Positions 24,395 through 32,087 of a stretch of 64,000 bases of DNA are shown piece by piece. The translations under genes were made by a program, and so were the position numbers. This DNA is from Spirochaetota bacterium (GTDB taxonomy: Bacteria > Spirochaetota > Brachyspiria > Brachyspirales > JACRPF01), in the NCBI GenBank assembly GCA_016214035.1, contig JACRPF010000018.1, positions 186,001-250,000 of the forward strand, in the 5' to 3' direction. The notes beneath the pieces are model-generated. The model did not search any database, was not told the origin of the DNA, and saw only the letters and a list, made by a program, of their open reading frames with translations. The stretch's first letter is position 1; every line of letters starts with the position of its first letter.

Positions 24395-26026
24395 TTATTT
24401 CCCATTTTTTGCGATGTAGCCGTCTGGATCGATAACCGCCCAGAACGCCTCTTTGGGCCGTCCTTTACGGTCGAACAGCATCGGATGATTGATCCTTCCC
24501 TTCACGGGAAAATTATTGAGCCATGAATCGCCGTCCGTCACGCCCCAGACCGCCACACGCGTGATGACATCCTTATGCTTTTTAAATACCTGAAAGAGCT
24601 TTGCATACGTCAACGCCTGCGTCCTGAGAAGCTCCTCCGGCGCGCCGTCGCGGTACGGATTATCCTGCTTGTCGCCCCATTTGAACAGACTCACATCAAG
24701 CTCGCTGATGGAAACCTTCACGCCGGAGGCAGCTATCGCCTCGATGGCATACTCCACGTCATTCGGGTCTATCCACGCGTCCACATGCATCTGCATTCCC
24801 ACCTCGTCGATGCGTACACCGGCGGCTTTTATCCTGCGTACAAAATCAGCCGACGTCTTCGCTTTTGAAAAATCAAGATACTTCCCTTCCTGCGCATAAT
24901 CATTGTAGACCAGCCGCACGCCCGGCATAAACTCGTCGGCATACTGGAACGCCTTCACGATAAAGTCCTCACCGATGATCTTGTACCATTGCGAGTCCGT
25001 ACGGAAACCGCCGGTCTTATGGTCAGCCGCCGCTTCATTGACGACATCCCAGCTCACCGCGGCTCCGGCGAAATGCTGTGAAAGTGTTTTGATATGGTCG
25101 CGCATGCGTTCGAGCAGCGCATCGCGGCCTATCGTTGCGCCATTATCATCGGTGAATATCCATTTCGGCGCCTGGCTGTGCCATACGAATGTGTGCCCGT
25201 GAACGGCAAGACCGTTCTTCTTCGCATAGGCAACGGTCGTATCGGCTTCATCAAACCGATATACGTCTTTTTTCGGATGAGTTGCATCCCATTTCATGGA
25301 ATTACCCGGCGTGACGCCGGCGAAGTGACGGCGAATCAGTGCATCCCACTTAGCCAGGACCGCGGGGTTTACGCCGCCCGCAGTGATGGGAAAATATGAC
25401 GCATACGTATCCTTGAGCGACGGCAATGTTGTGTGATCGACGAGTGCTGCAGGCATCACGGCTGTCACCTCCGCGGTTTTCGCTTCTTCAGCGCTTAGTT
25501 GTTTTTCAAGATCAGCTATCACCATGTTCGCAATATCGAACTCCTGCCGCTGTGCTCCCGCGTGCAACGTGAAATTGATACTTCCCGACGGATGCGATTC
25601 CTTCGCTGTGTAAACGAACACGAACCGCTTCCAGTCTTTCCCGGCGACAATCGGCGACTGTACGAGCGCGTCGTAGGGGGAAGCGCTTTTCTGCAGCTTC
25701 ATAAGAAGCTCGGTCTTGTCCCCTTCGGCATCGACAGCCCGGGCGCTGAACGATATAACGATGACATCATCCGCTTTAATGCCCTCCTGAATCGAAGCGT
25801 TCATCGCGATGCCCCACGGCTTATCGCTTTTCGCCGCCACTTTCACGCGCATCGCCCGGGGGAATGCATCGTCAGTAAGAGCAATTATACCTGAAGTCAC
25901 CGCACCGCTGCCGGTAAGTGCCGCTTCGGATGCAGGCGAAATCAAAGAGACCGCTTTAACAGCAGTACAGAATCCGGATGCAATGGACAACAATGCAACC
26001 AGCGCAGACATCGCAAATACTCTCAT
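24395..26026 (-). CDS. Secreted GH10 endo-beta-1,4-xylanase with N-terminal CBM-like domain
   Basis: 543 residues from the ATG at 26026, nine bases after GAGGAGG. An in-frame GTG at 26044 starts inside this ribosome site and is unlikely. A signal peptide (MRVFAMSALVALLSIASGFCTA) is followed by a beta-sandwich of about 135 residues resembling carbohydrate-binding modules, then the GH10 barrel (about 200-540). The catalytic pair is visible: acid/base Glu near 331 in WDVVNEA and nucleophile Glu near 441 in ISELDV. GHTFVWHSQAP and GMQMHVD are also typical. The gene lies 14 bases after the regulator's stop and before the GH52-like gene. It would cleave xylan outside the cytoplasm. The assignment is firm. 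Confidence 0.93.
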   Translation of the reverse strand: MRVFAMSALVALLSIASGFCTAVKAVSLISPASEAALTGSGAVTSGIIALTDDAFPRAMRVKVAAKSDKPWGIAMNASIQEGIKADDVIVISFSARAVDAEGDKTELLMKLQKSASPYDALVQSPIVAGKDWKRFVFVYTAKESHPSGSINFTLHAGAQRQEFDIANMVIADLEKQLSAEEAKTAEVTAVMPAALVDHTTLPSLKDTYASYFPITAGGVNPAVLAKWDALIRRHFAGVTPGNSMKWDATHPKKDVYRFDEADTTVAYAKKNGLAVHGHTFVWHSQAPKWIFTDDNGATIGRDALLERMRDHIKTLSQHFAGAAVSWDVVNEAAADHKTGGFRTDSQWYKIIGEDFIVKAFQYADEFMPGVRLVYNDYAQEGKYLDFSKAKTSADFVRRIKAAGVRIDEVGMQMHVDAWIDPNDVEYAIEAIAASGVKVSISELDVSLFKWGDKQDNPYRDGAPEELLRTQALTYAKLFQVFKKHKDVITRVAVWGVTDGDSWLNNFPVKGRINHPMLFDRKGRPKEAFWAVIDPDGYIAKNGK

Positions 26027-26040
26027 ACCGGCAATCCTCC

Positions 26041-27198
26041 TCACAGCTTTTTAACCGTGTCGCCTTCGTAAACTTTCGGACGTATCAGAATACGGGTATC
26101 GTCGGGAATACGTTCATCGTCAATCTGCGCATAGATGATATCAGTCAGCGCCTGAGCGCATTCTTCCGCCGGCTGCGACATCGCGGTAAGATCATGCGGC
26201 TTCGTCCTCTGCATGTCGACGGGAAATTCAGTGAAGTGTGATGGAATGCGGGTATAGCCGACATTATCATACCCGAGTACCGACACATCGTGCGGCACAT
26301 CGAACCCCGCATGCTCCAGAAGCGCGATGAGCGCCTTCGCTACAATATCGTTGTAGCAGAAAAACGCACTTACCTTCTCTACGCGTATCAGCCGCTTCAG
26401 CCGGTCATTCCAATCCTTCGGCAGCATCTGAAATCCGCCGAGTACATCCTCTACGGCGAGTACGCCCGCTTTTCGCACCGCATCGCCGAACGCCGCGCGG
26501 CGTATGCGCCCGAGCGGCAGATGGTTCGTACCGTACCCTTCGATAAAGCATAATCGCTTATGCCCCCGGCGCACAAGATACTCTACACCGGCAACGGCAC
26601 CGGCAGCGCTGTCGAACGATACCGAAGGATATTTACCCGCACCAAAGTCGCTTTCCAGAAGTACGAACGGTATGAGATGATCGCGCAAGGTCTTCAATCC
26701 GGCCATGAACGTATCTTCATCGATGCGATACGGTGATTTTATCACGATCCCTGCGGGGTTGTATGTCACACATGCCTTGATGTGGAGCGCCCAGAGACGG
26801 TTCTCCGCATCGGCGGCAAGATGAAAAAACGTATGCCGTTTCTTATCCGCGGAGAAATGAGCCTCGAGCTTTTCTAGAATATCCGAAAAGAGATACCCGT
26901 GTTCGGGAATGATGCTGATGATGACATCGTGCCTGTCGATATAGCGTGTGCATTTTCTGCGGTCGGCAAGATAGATGCCTGACGTGCCTTTTGAATAGAG
27001 TACCCCTTCTTCGATAAGGTCGCTGATTGCGCGCATGACTGTTGAACGGGTAAATCCATGCTTAGCGGCAATATCGCGAATGGATAGAAAACGGTCGTCG
27101 TCATGGATATCGGTGGTCAATATCTCACCGCTTACAATGGTCTTTTTCGCTTCAAAGCGTTTTTTATATTCGATGCTGTTTTGTCTTGCCTTCATCAT
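26041..27198 (-). CDS. GntR/LacI-hybrid transcriptional regulator of the xylan operon
   Basis: 385 residues from the ATG at 27198; the preceding 16 codons begin only with TTG. An N-terminal winged helix of GntR type (SIRDIAAKHGFTRSTVMRAISDLIEEGVLYSKGTSGIYLA, about residues 38-78) is joined to a LacI-like periplasmic-binding-protein domain (FVLLESDFG, GVEYLVRRGHKRLCFIEG, VSAFFCYNDIVAKALI, VPHDVSVLGYDNVGYT). This is the AraR-like architecture used for sugar-responsive repressors. Its place at the head of a GH10/GH52-like operon suggests autoregulation and response to xylo-oligosaccharides; this is inference. An AT-rich region upstream could hold the operator, but no clear palindrome was identified. 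Confidence 0.88.
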   Translation of the reverse strand: MMKARQNSIEYKKRFEAKKTIVSGEILTTDIHDDDRFLSIRDIAAKHGFTRSTVMRAISDLIEEGVLYSKGTSGIYLADRRKCTRYIDRHDVIISIIPEHGYLFSDILEKLEAHFSADKKRHTFFHLAADAENRLWALHIKACVTYNPAGIVIKSPYRIDEDTFMAGLKTLRDHLIPFVLLESDFGAGKYPSVSFDSAAGAVAGVEYLVRRGHKRLCFIEGYGTNHLPLGRIRRAAFGDAVRKAGVLAVEDVLGGFQMLPKDWNDRLKRLIRVEKVSAFFCYNDIVAKALIALLEHAGFDVPHDVSVLGYDNVGYTRIPSHFTEFPVDMQRTKPHDLTAMSQPAEECAQALTDIIYAQIDDERIPDDTRILIRPKVYEGDTVKKL

Positions 27199-27270
27199 TG
27201 TCTCATTTATGGGACAGTTAATATACAGTAATACATTTATTATCAATTGTCAAGAAGAAGTTGGAAATCA

Positions 27271-27298
27271 TTGACTTTCCCCCCTGTCTGCATATACT
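27271..27298 (+). promoter_or_regulatory. Promoter of the homocysteine methyltransferase gene
   Basis: TTGACT (27271-27276), a 16-base spacer and TATACT (27293-27298). The leader to the first ATG is about 16 bases, too short for a SAM or cobalamin riboswitch. Confidence 0.6.
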
Positions 27299-27320
27299 AT
27301 AGTAATTATCGAATAACAGG

Positions 27321-28226
27321 ATGACTACAATGCCGAAACAGAAAATAGCCGACGCACTGAAATCACGCCGCATACTTGTTTCCGACGGGGCCTGGGGCAC
27401 GTTCTTCCAGAAGAAAGGCCTCAAACCGGGAGAATGTCCCGACGCATGGTGCCTGGAACGTCCCGCCGACGTCCTTGATGTGGCGAAAAGCTATGTCGAT
27501 GCCGGAGCGGATATGATAGAAACGAACAGCTTCGGCGCGAACCGGTACAAGCTCATCCATTTCGGCCTTGAAGGTAAAGTATCCGAGATCAATCAGGCGG
27601 CGGCACGACTTTCACGCCAGGCCGCCGGTGACGACCGCTGGGTCATCGCATCGATGGGCTCGACGGGCAAGATGATAATGACCGGTGAGGTGACCGCCGA
27701 TGATCTTACCGCGGCGTTCGCCGAGCAGGCCGTTGCGCTTGAAAAAGGCGGTGCCGATGCCGTCTGCATCGAAACGTTCAGCGATATCGAGGAAGCCGAT
27801 GCCGCCATACGCGCGGTGAAGGAAAATACGAAACTCGAGATTATCTGCACGTTCACGTTCGAACGCAATCCGAAAGGCGAATACCGGACGATGATGGGTG
27901 TCTCGCCCGAAGATGCGGTTAAAGCGCACGTCGCCGCCGGAGCGCACATCAGCGGATGCAATTGCGGCAACGGCATACGCGGCATGATAGATGTTATCCG
28001 CAGCATGCGCACCGTAGACAAAACGACACCGCTTCTCGTCCATGCGAACGCGGGACTGCCGAAAAATGTGAACGGCGTCGATATATTTCCCGAAACGCCG
28101 GATGAAATGGCGTCACAGGTACGTGCGATCATCGATGCGGGAGCGAACATCATCGGCGGATGCTGCGGCACCACGCCCGAACATATACGCGCCATACGAA
28201 AGGTCGTTGACGGATTACGCGCGTAA
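27321..28226 (+). CDS. Homocysteine S-methyltransferase family protein
   Basis: 301 residues from the first ATG. A second ATG nine bases on has better AGGA spacing and would give 298 residues. The sequence matches the zinc-dependent homocysteine-binding barrel also found as the N-terminal module of cobalamin-dependent methionine synthase: VSDGAWGTFFQKKG, ADMIETNSFGANRYKL, and GGADAVCIETFSD. The zinc ligands are Cys near 213 (SGCNCGNG) and the pair near 281-282 (GGCCGTTPEH). Being a single barrel, it needs a separate methyl donor protein. A corrinoid protein at 39.4 kb and a URO-D-family protein at 46 kb are candidates. The donor (methylcobalamin protein, betaine or S-methylmethionine) cannot be told from sequence. 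Confidence 0.92.
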   Translation: MTTMPKQKIADALKSRRILVSDGAWGTFFQKKGLKPGECPDAWCLERPADVLDVAKSYVDAGADMIETNSFGANRYKLIHFGLEGKVSEINQAAARLSRQAAGDDRWVIASMGSTGKMIMTGEVTADDLTAAFAEQAVALEKGGADAVCIETFSDIEEADAAIRAVKENTKLEIICTFTFERNPKGEYRTMMGVSPEDAVKAHVAAGAHISGCNCGNGIRGMIDVIRSMRTVDKTTPLLVHANAGLPKNVNGVDIFPETPDEMASQVRAIIDAGANIIGGCCGTTPEHIRAIRKVVDGLRA

Positions 28227-28231
28227 TCGTC

Positions 28232-28260
28232 TTGACCATTGCGCGTAAAGCGGGTATACT
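28232..28260 (+). promoter_or_regulatory. Promoter of the recX-containing operon
   Basis: TTGACC (28232-28237), a 17-base spacer and TATACT (28255-28260), starting six bases after the stop of the preceding gene. The four following genes therefore form their own transcription unit. Confidence 0.7.
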
Positions 28261-28279
28261 CAATCCACCGGAGGATTTT

Positions 28280-28897
28280 ATGAAACACGGTATCATCATA
28301 CTCTGTATCCTGTCAGCGGCACTGTTCTCCAAAGGTACTGACGGCATCGCCGGGTATAAAAATCTTCGCTGGGGCATGGCGCCCGATGAAGTAGGCAGAT
28401 TATTCCTCGCAACGAATGCCGCCGCCAAAGACGCCGTTTACGGCAAGTCATGGGGCAGTGTGGTCATCGCGAACAGCACCGTATGCGATAAATATCTTGA
28501 TGATTTCCGGCAGGTTGTCATCGGGGCCTTTTACTTCAAGAACAGACTGTACCGCATCGATATCGCCAACTACGCCGGACAGATGTATGAAGACCTCAAT
28601 TTCAGCAGTCCGATATCGCTGCAGCAGAAGGATAAACTCATACAGTCGTTCCGCGACCTCTACGGCGACCCGGACCGCAACGACAAGCCCTTCTTCGTCT
28701 ATGACAAGATAATGTATTACGATTCACTCGCATGGTGGACCGGTGACACTGTTTCAGTGTCACTCCTCACCCGGGAAGTGCCTATCATCAAAAAGACATA
28801 CTCATACCGCATCAGTTATTATCATGAGCCCGTACTGAAAGAGATCGGCTCGTACCGGAACGAGACCGATATCGCAAAACTGCTCGATCTGAAATGA
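28280..28897 (+). CDS. Secreted protein of unknown function
   Basis: 205 residues from the ATG at 28280, behind GGAGG. An earlier in-frame start at 28232 lies inside the promoter. A signal peptide (MKHGIIILCILSAALFSKG) precedes a domain that starts GYKNLRWGMAPDEVGRLF. This resembles the short helix-strand opening of periplasmic proteins described by the phrase 'W-G-M-s-x-x-e-v'. Later segments (GAFYFKNRLYRIDI, LIQSFRDLYGDP) fit that type. Proteins of this kind are common in deltaproteobacteria and spirochaetes and have no assigned function. Its stop overlaps the next start (ATGA). Confidence 0.7.
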   Translation: MKHGIIILCILSAALFSKGTDGIAGYKNLRWGMAPDEVGRLFLATNAAAKDAVYGKSWGSVVIANSTVCDKYLDDFRQVVIGAFYFKNRLYRIDIANYAGQMYEDLNFSSPISLQQKDKLIQSFRDLYGDPDRNDKPFFVYDKIMYYDSLAWWTGDTVSVSLLTREVPIIKKTYSYRISYYHEPVLKEIGSYRNETDIAKLLDLK

Positions 28898-29892
28898 CCG
28901 GCAGCCTCCCCGCGTTCACGCTAACCGTCCTGCCGGATGACGCCGACCCCTCGCTGCTCGGCGACGACATGTCCGTTCCGTTCGGCGAACCTTCATTTCC
29001 GTATCTGCCCGACATCTATTACCGCAATGAAAACGGCATTTTTCCGCTCATCGTAAAACAAAAAGACCTGCAAGCTCCCGCATCGCCCGCGCTCATCATC
29101 ACTGAACCGTGCACGCCGTATGAGGGATATCTTTATAAAACACTCGTCTTTCAGTCGTTTGACGCGCTCGTGTTCCATCAGAAGATACTGATGCTCGCCC
29201 GGCTCAAGGATCTTGACGCCGCTCGCTTCGACACCGAACGCGACATGCTCCTCGCCATGCTCTGTCTGCCGCGAACCTATATCGACAATGCGTTCATCGA
29301 CTTCACCGCCGGTCTCGATGACGCCACGATTGTGTATCTCGCCGAAAACGGCATCGCTGAACGCGGTATCGCCGCACTGAAACGCTTCAACATCAACGAA
29401 ATTTACATGCTCACCAAGGAACTCCTCCGTTTCCGGATGAACCAGAACCATTTCATCGACCTCATCGAACTCCTGCGGCGCATCAAGCTCATGCTGACCA
29501 CGGAACTCTCCGATATTTTTTTCCGCTGGGACATCCAGCATATAGTTGAAAGCCAGCTTCAGGACCGGGAGAAATACGAACGTATCTACGGACTGCTTTA
29601 TGCGTTTGTCTATCCGCGCTACACGAGCATGCGCGCACAGTTCAACGCACTCGCGTCGCGCGCCATGGCGCAAAGCGTTACGGTCAGCACCGACACGTAT
29701 TTTGAGACGAAAGAAATACACATAGCCGTTGCGGGAACATCGCATCGGGAGCTGCACACACGCCTGCACGCGGCCGCCGAACTGCCGCTCCGCGAGTTCT
29801 TCGAGGTCGTCGCCGGCAATGAGAAAAAGCACGCGTCTGCCGCACGTGTCAGAAAACGACCGGGGCCGGGGAGGAAAAAACATGCTACTTGA
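28894..29892 (+). CDS. Cytoplasmic protein of unknown function upstream of recX
   Basis: 332 residues with no signal peptide or membrane segment. It starts in a 4-base overlap with the secreted protein gene and ends 11 bases inside recX. The middle is helical (ARFDTERDMLLAMLCLPRTYIDNAF, ELLRFRMNQNHFIDLIELLRRIKLML). The C-terminal 20 residues are strongly basic (ARVRKRPGPGRKKHAT), which suggests nucleic-acid contact. I do not recognise the family. Tight coupling to recX suggests, but does not show, a link to DNA repair or nucleoid function. Confidence 0.7.
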   Translation: MTGSLPAFTLTVLPDDADPSLLGDDMSVPFGEPSFPYLPDIYYRNENGIFPLIVKQKDLQAPASPALIITEPCTPYEGYLYKTLVFQSFDALVFHQKILMLARLKDLDAARFDTERDMLLAMLCLPRTYIDNAFIDFTAGLDDATIVYLAENGIAERGIAALKRFNINEIYMLTKELLRFRMNQNHFIDLIELLRRIKLMLTTELSDIFFRWDIQHIVESQLQDREKYERIYGLLYAFVYPRYTSMRAQFNALASRAMAQSVTVSTDTYFETKEIHIAVAGTSHRELHTRLHAAAELPLREFFEVVAGNEKKHASAARVRKRPGPGRKKHAT

Positions 29893-30502
29893 AAAAGCCG
29901 TTGAACAGCGCCGCGGTGTTCTGCTCCGTTTTGACAACGGCGTCACACTCCGTGTCACCAAGGAACTTTTTCTCTCCGCCGATCTCGCGGTAGGCAAATC
30001 GATAACCGACAGCGACTTTGAGCGCATCAATGAGGCCGCCCTCTTTGAACACGCATTCGCGTACGGTCTTCGCGTGCTCACCCGCGCCGCGCGCAGTGAG
30101 TTCCAGGTACGCCGGAGACTTACCGCCAAGGGTTACGATGAAGCGCTGGTGGACGCGGTGATATCACGTCTTCTTGAGATGCAGTTCCTCGACGACATAC
30201 ACTATGCAAAACTGCTCGTGGACCATTATCGCGGCAAGATGCGGAGCACGAAAGAGATCATCTTCCGCCTCCGCCTCGCGCATATCGACTCCGACATCAT
30301 CGACGACGTCATGAGCACCTCGCGGTCTGCCGCCGAACGTGAAGCGCTTGACGCCATGATACGGAAGCACTACCGTTTCTATGAACACGGCGACCTTGAA
30401 AAACTTCAGCGTATGCTCGCACGGAAAGGATTCTCATTATCGCTGATAAAAACCGCCATCGCCGACTATCGTGCGTCGCTCGCGTCGGGAGAAAACGCAT
30501 GA
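29882..30502 (+). CDS. recX: Regulatory protein RecX
   Basis: 206 residues from the ATG at 29882, which has a GGGAGG site; a longer frame starting at 29729 lies inside the upstream gene and is not credible. RecX binds RecA filaments and modulates recombination. The three-helix repeats are visible: AFAYGLRVLTRAARSEFQVRRRLTAKGY, RLLEMQFLDDIHYAKLLVDHY, and STKEIIFRLRLAHIDSDIIDDVM, with a final copy LEKLQRMLARKGFSLSLIKTAI. recA itself is not in this window. The gene overlaps its upstream neighbour by 11 bases and the downstream lipoprotein gene by 4. Confidence 0.85.
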   Translation: MLLEKAVEQRRGVLLRFDNGVTLRVTKELFLSADLAVGKSITDSDFERINEAALFEHAFAYGLRVLTRAARSEFQVRRRLTAKGYDEALVDAVISRLLEMQFLDDIHYAKLLVDHYRGKMRSTKEIIFRLRLAHIDSDIIDDVMSTSRSAAEREALDAMIRKHYRFYEHGDLEKLQRMLARKGFSLSLIKTAIADYRASLASGENA

Positions 30503-31230
30503 TGTCGCGTTTAGCAGTCCCGCTTGTGTGCGCATGCAGTCTTCTTCTGGTGACCGGGTGCATTACGACGCAATCGGTTATCATCACACCGCCGAAAGAT
30601 GATAACGCCGCACTGGTAAGCAGGCTGTCAGTTCCGATGCTCCCCTCGGCATTCATCTCCGGCAGCGCATTTTACAAAGACGCCTCATACGATATACCGC
30701 TGCAGTTCACCTTCCTCAATGACGGGAAGGACCGCAGACGCATCTCCGTGAAAGACGGCATTCTCGGCGCGCTCATCGCCGATATCATCATGATATCCAA
30801 CAGCATCAACGCCGATGTACCGTACCTGCGGACGAATTTCCGGGGTTCGATGACATCGATGCGGTTCAACATACCGTTCTTTGAAAATCCGGCGGCACTG
30901 ATGCCGCTCATGCAGCTCACGTTCATCGACACGAACCGGAGCAACGCAGTCCGGTCGGTAATCGCCACGAACGGCGGCACTGAAGTAATCGTTGATTATG
31001 AAAAGTTCCGTGACACCATAGCGGTAGCACCGAACGGCTCGATACAGTCATTCACACGCACCGCATACAACAGCGAATTCACGGCGCAGTTCCGCGATTA
31101 TACATCAGAGAGCCCGCTGCCGCGCACGGTGATACTTACGACAAAAAAACCGCGGACCGAACTCAGACTTCATCTTGATACGCTGCTGCCGGGAGAACAT
31201 CTTATCTGGAAGGACGCGCAGTTCCGGTAA
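30499..31230 (+). CDS. Lipoprotein of unknown function
   Basis: 243 residues starting in an ATGA overlap with recX. The lipoprotein signal peptide is clear (MMSRLAVPLVCACSLLLVTGCITT; lipobox VTGC, Cys near residue 21). The rest (about 220 residues) is mostly beta-stranded, with no motif I recognise. It is the last gene of the 28.3-31.2 kb operon and ends three bases from the convergent AraC gene. No terminator is visible between them. Confidence 0.75.
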   Translation: MMSRLAVPLVCACSLLLVTGCITTQSVIITPPKDDNAALVSRLSVPMLPSAFISGSAFYKDASYDIPLQFTFLNDGKDRRRISVKDGILGALIADIIMISNSINADVPYLRTNFRGSMTSMRFNIPFFENPAALMPLMQLTFIDTNRSNAVRSVIATNGGTEVIVDYEKFRDTIAVAPNGSIQSFTRTAYNSEFTAQFRDYTSESPLPRTVILTTKKPRTELRLHLDTLLPGEHLIWKDAQFR

Positions 31231-31232
31231 CG

Positions 31233-32087
31233 TCACCGCAGCGCTGACGGCGCCTTGCCCCAGAAACGCTTGAATGTCCGTGAAAAATGATATTGATTGG
31301 TGAAGCCGAGGTAATCGCTCACCTCGCCCACCGACATGTCGCTCTGCGTGAGCATCAGATGCGCCCGTTCTATCTTGCACTTCATGAACGCCCGCATCGG
31401 CGGCATGCCGAGTATGGCGGTGCATTTGTGCGTGAACGAACTTTCACTCATACCGAGCGCCTCTGCCATAGCGCTTATCGAAAGAGCGTGTGTGATGTTG
31501 CGTTGAAAGAGATTAACCGCGCGGGAACGGAATCCGGACAGGAGCGAGAGGTCCACGAATTCGCGGGCAAGCACATCCTGCGGCAGCGCTCGCACCATCT
31601 CCCAGAAAAACGAGAGCGCACAGGCGTTCTGGAGCTGCGACGAGGCGATATCCTCGCGTGCGTTCTCATCGCGCATGCGCTTGATGATGGCGCTGAATAC
31701 GCCGGCATTATCGATAAATGTCTGCTGAGCCGGTTTCACGTCCGGTGCAAATATGCTCATCGACACATCGCCGCCGCTCATAGCCTTGAGACATTGGAAG
31801 CCGAGGCTGTAATATAACAGCCCGCGTTCGCCGGTATCCTCGTGCCAGTCACCCGGCTTTACGATGAGAAGGCCGCCCTTCTCGAGTGTCATCGGCTGCG
31901 TATTGAGCTTCGTCTGATACACGCCGCTGCCGATATAGATTATTTCATAGTGCTGATGCTGATGCGGTTTGAACGCGATACCGTCGACGACATCGATGAT
32001 GCTGAAATTCGTGAACAGCGGCGTTACCGTAAGGAGCTGCGAACTCCGGCGTTCCGTAGTGACATGCGTACGGCGCGTCACCGCCAT
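31233..32087 (-). CDS. AraC-family transcriptional regulator
   Basis: 284 residues. The N-terminal cupin-like sensor domain (about 20-110) contains FKPHQHQHYEIIYIGSGVY and LLIVKPGDWHED. The C-terminal pair of helix-turn-helix motifs (about 185-284) has ALSISAMAEALGMSESSFTHKC, MKCKIERAHLMLTQSDMSVGEVSDYLGF and NQYHFSRTFKRFWG. Such proteins usually respond to sugars. The gene begins inside the last ten bases of dxs and may be transcribed with it. Its target is not evident. GAGG lies eight bases before the ATG. Confidence 0.9.
   Translation of the reverse strand: MAVTRRTHVTTERRSSQLLTVTPLFTNFSIIDVVDGIAFKPHQHQHYEIIYIGSGVYQTKLNTQPMTLEKGGLLIVKPGDWHEDTGERGLLYYSLGFQCLKAMSGGDVSMSIFAPDVKPAQQTFIDNAGVFSAIIKRMRDENAREDIASSQLQNACALSFFWEMVRALPQDVLAREFVDLSLLSGFRSRAVNLFQRNITHALSISAMAEALGMSESSFTHKCTAILGMPPMRAFMKCKIERAHLMLTQSDMSVGEVSDYLGFTNQYHFSRTFKRFWGKAPSALR

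Noticed and set aside
27276-27330. SAM or cobalamin riboswitch before the homocysteine methyltransferase gene
   Set aside because: The predicted leader is only about 16 bases, far too short for any known riboswitch, and no such sequence was seen before the corrinoid gene.
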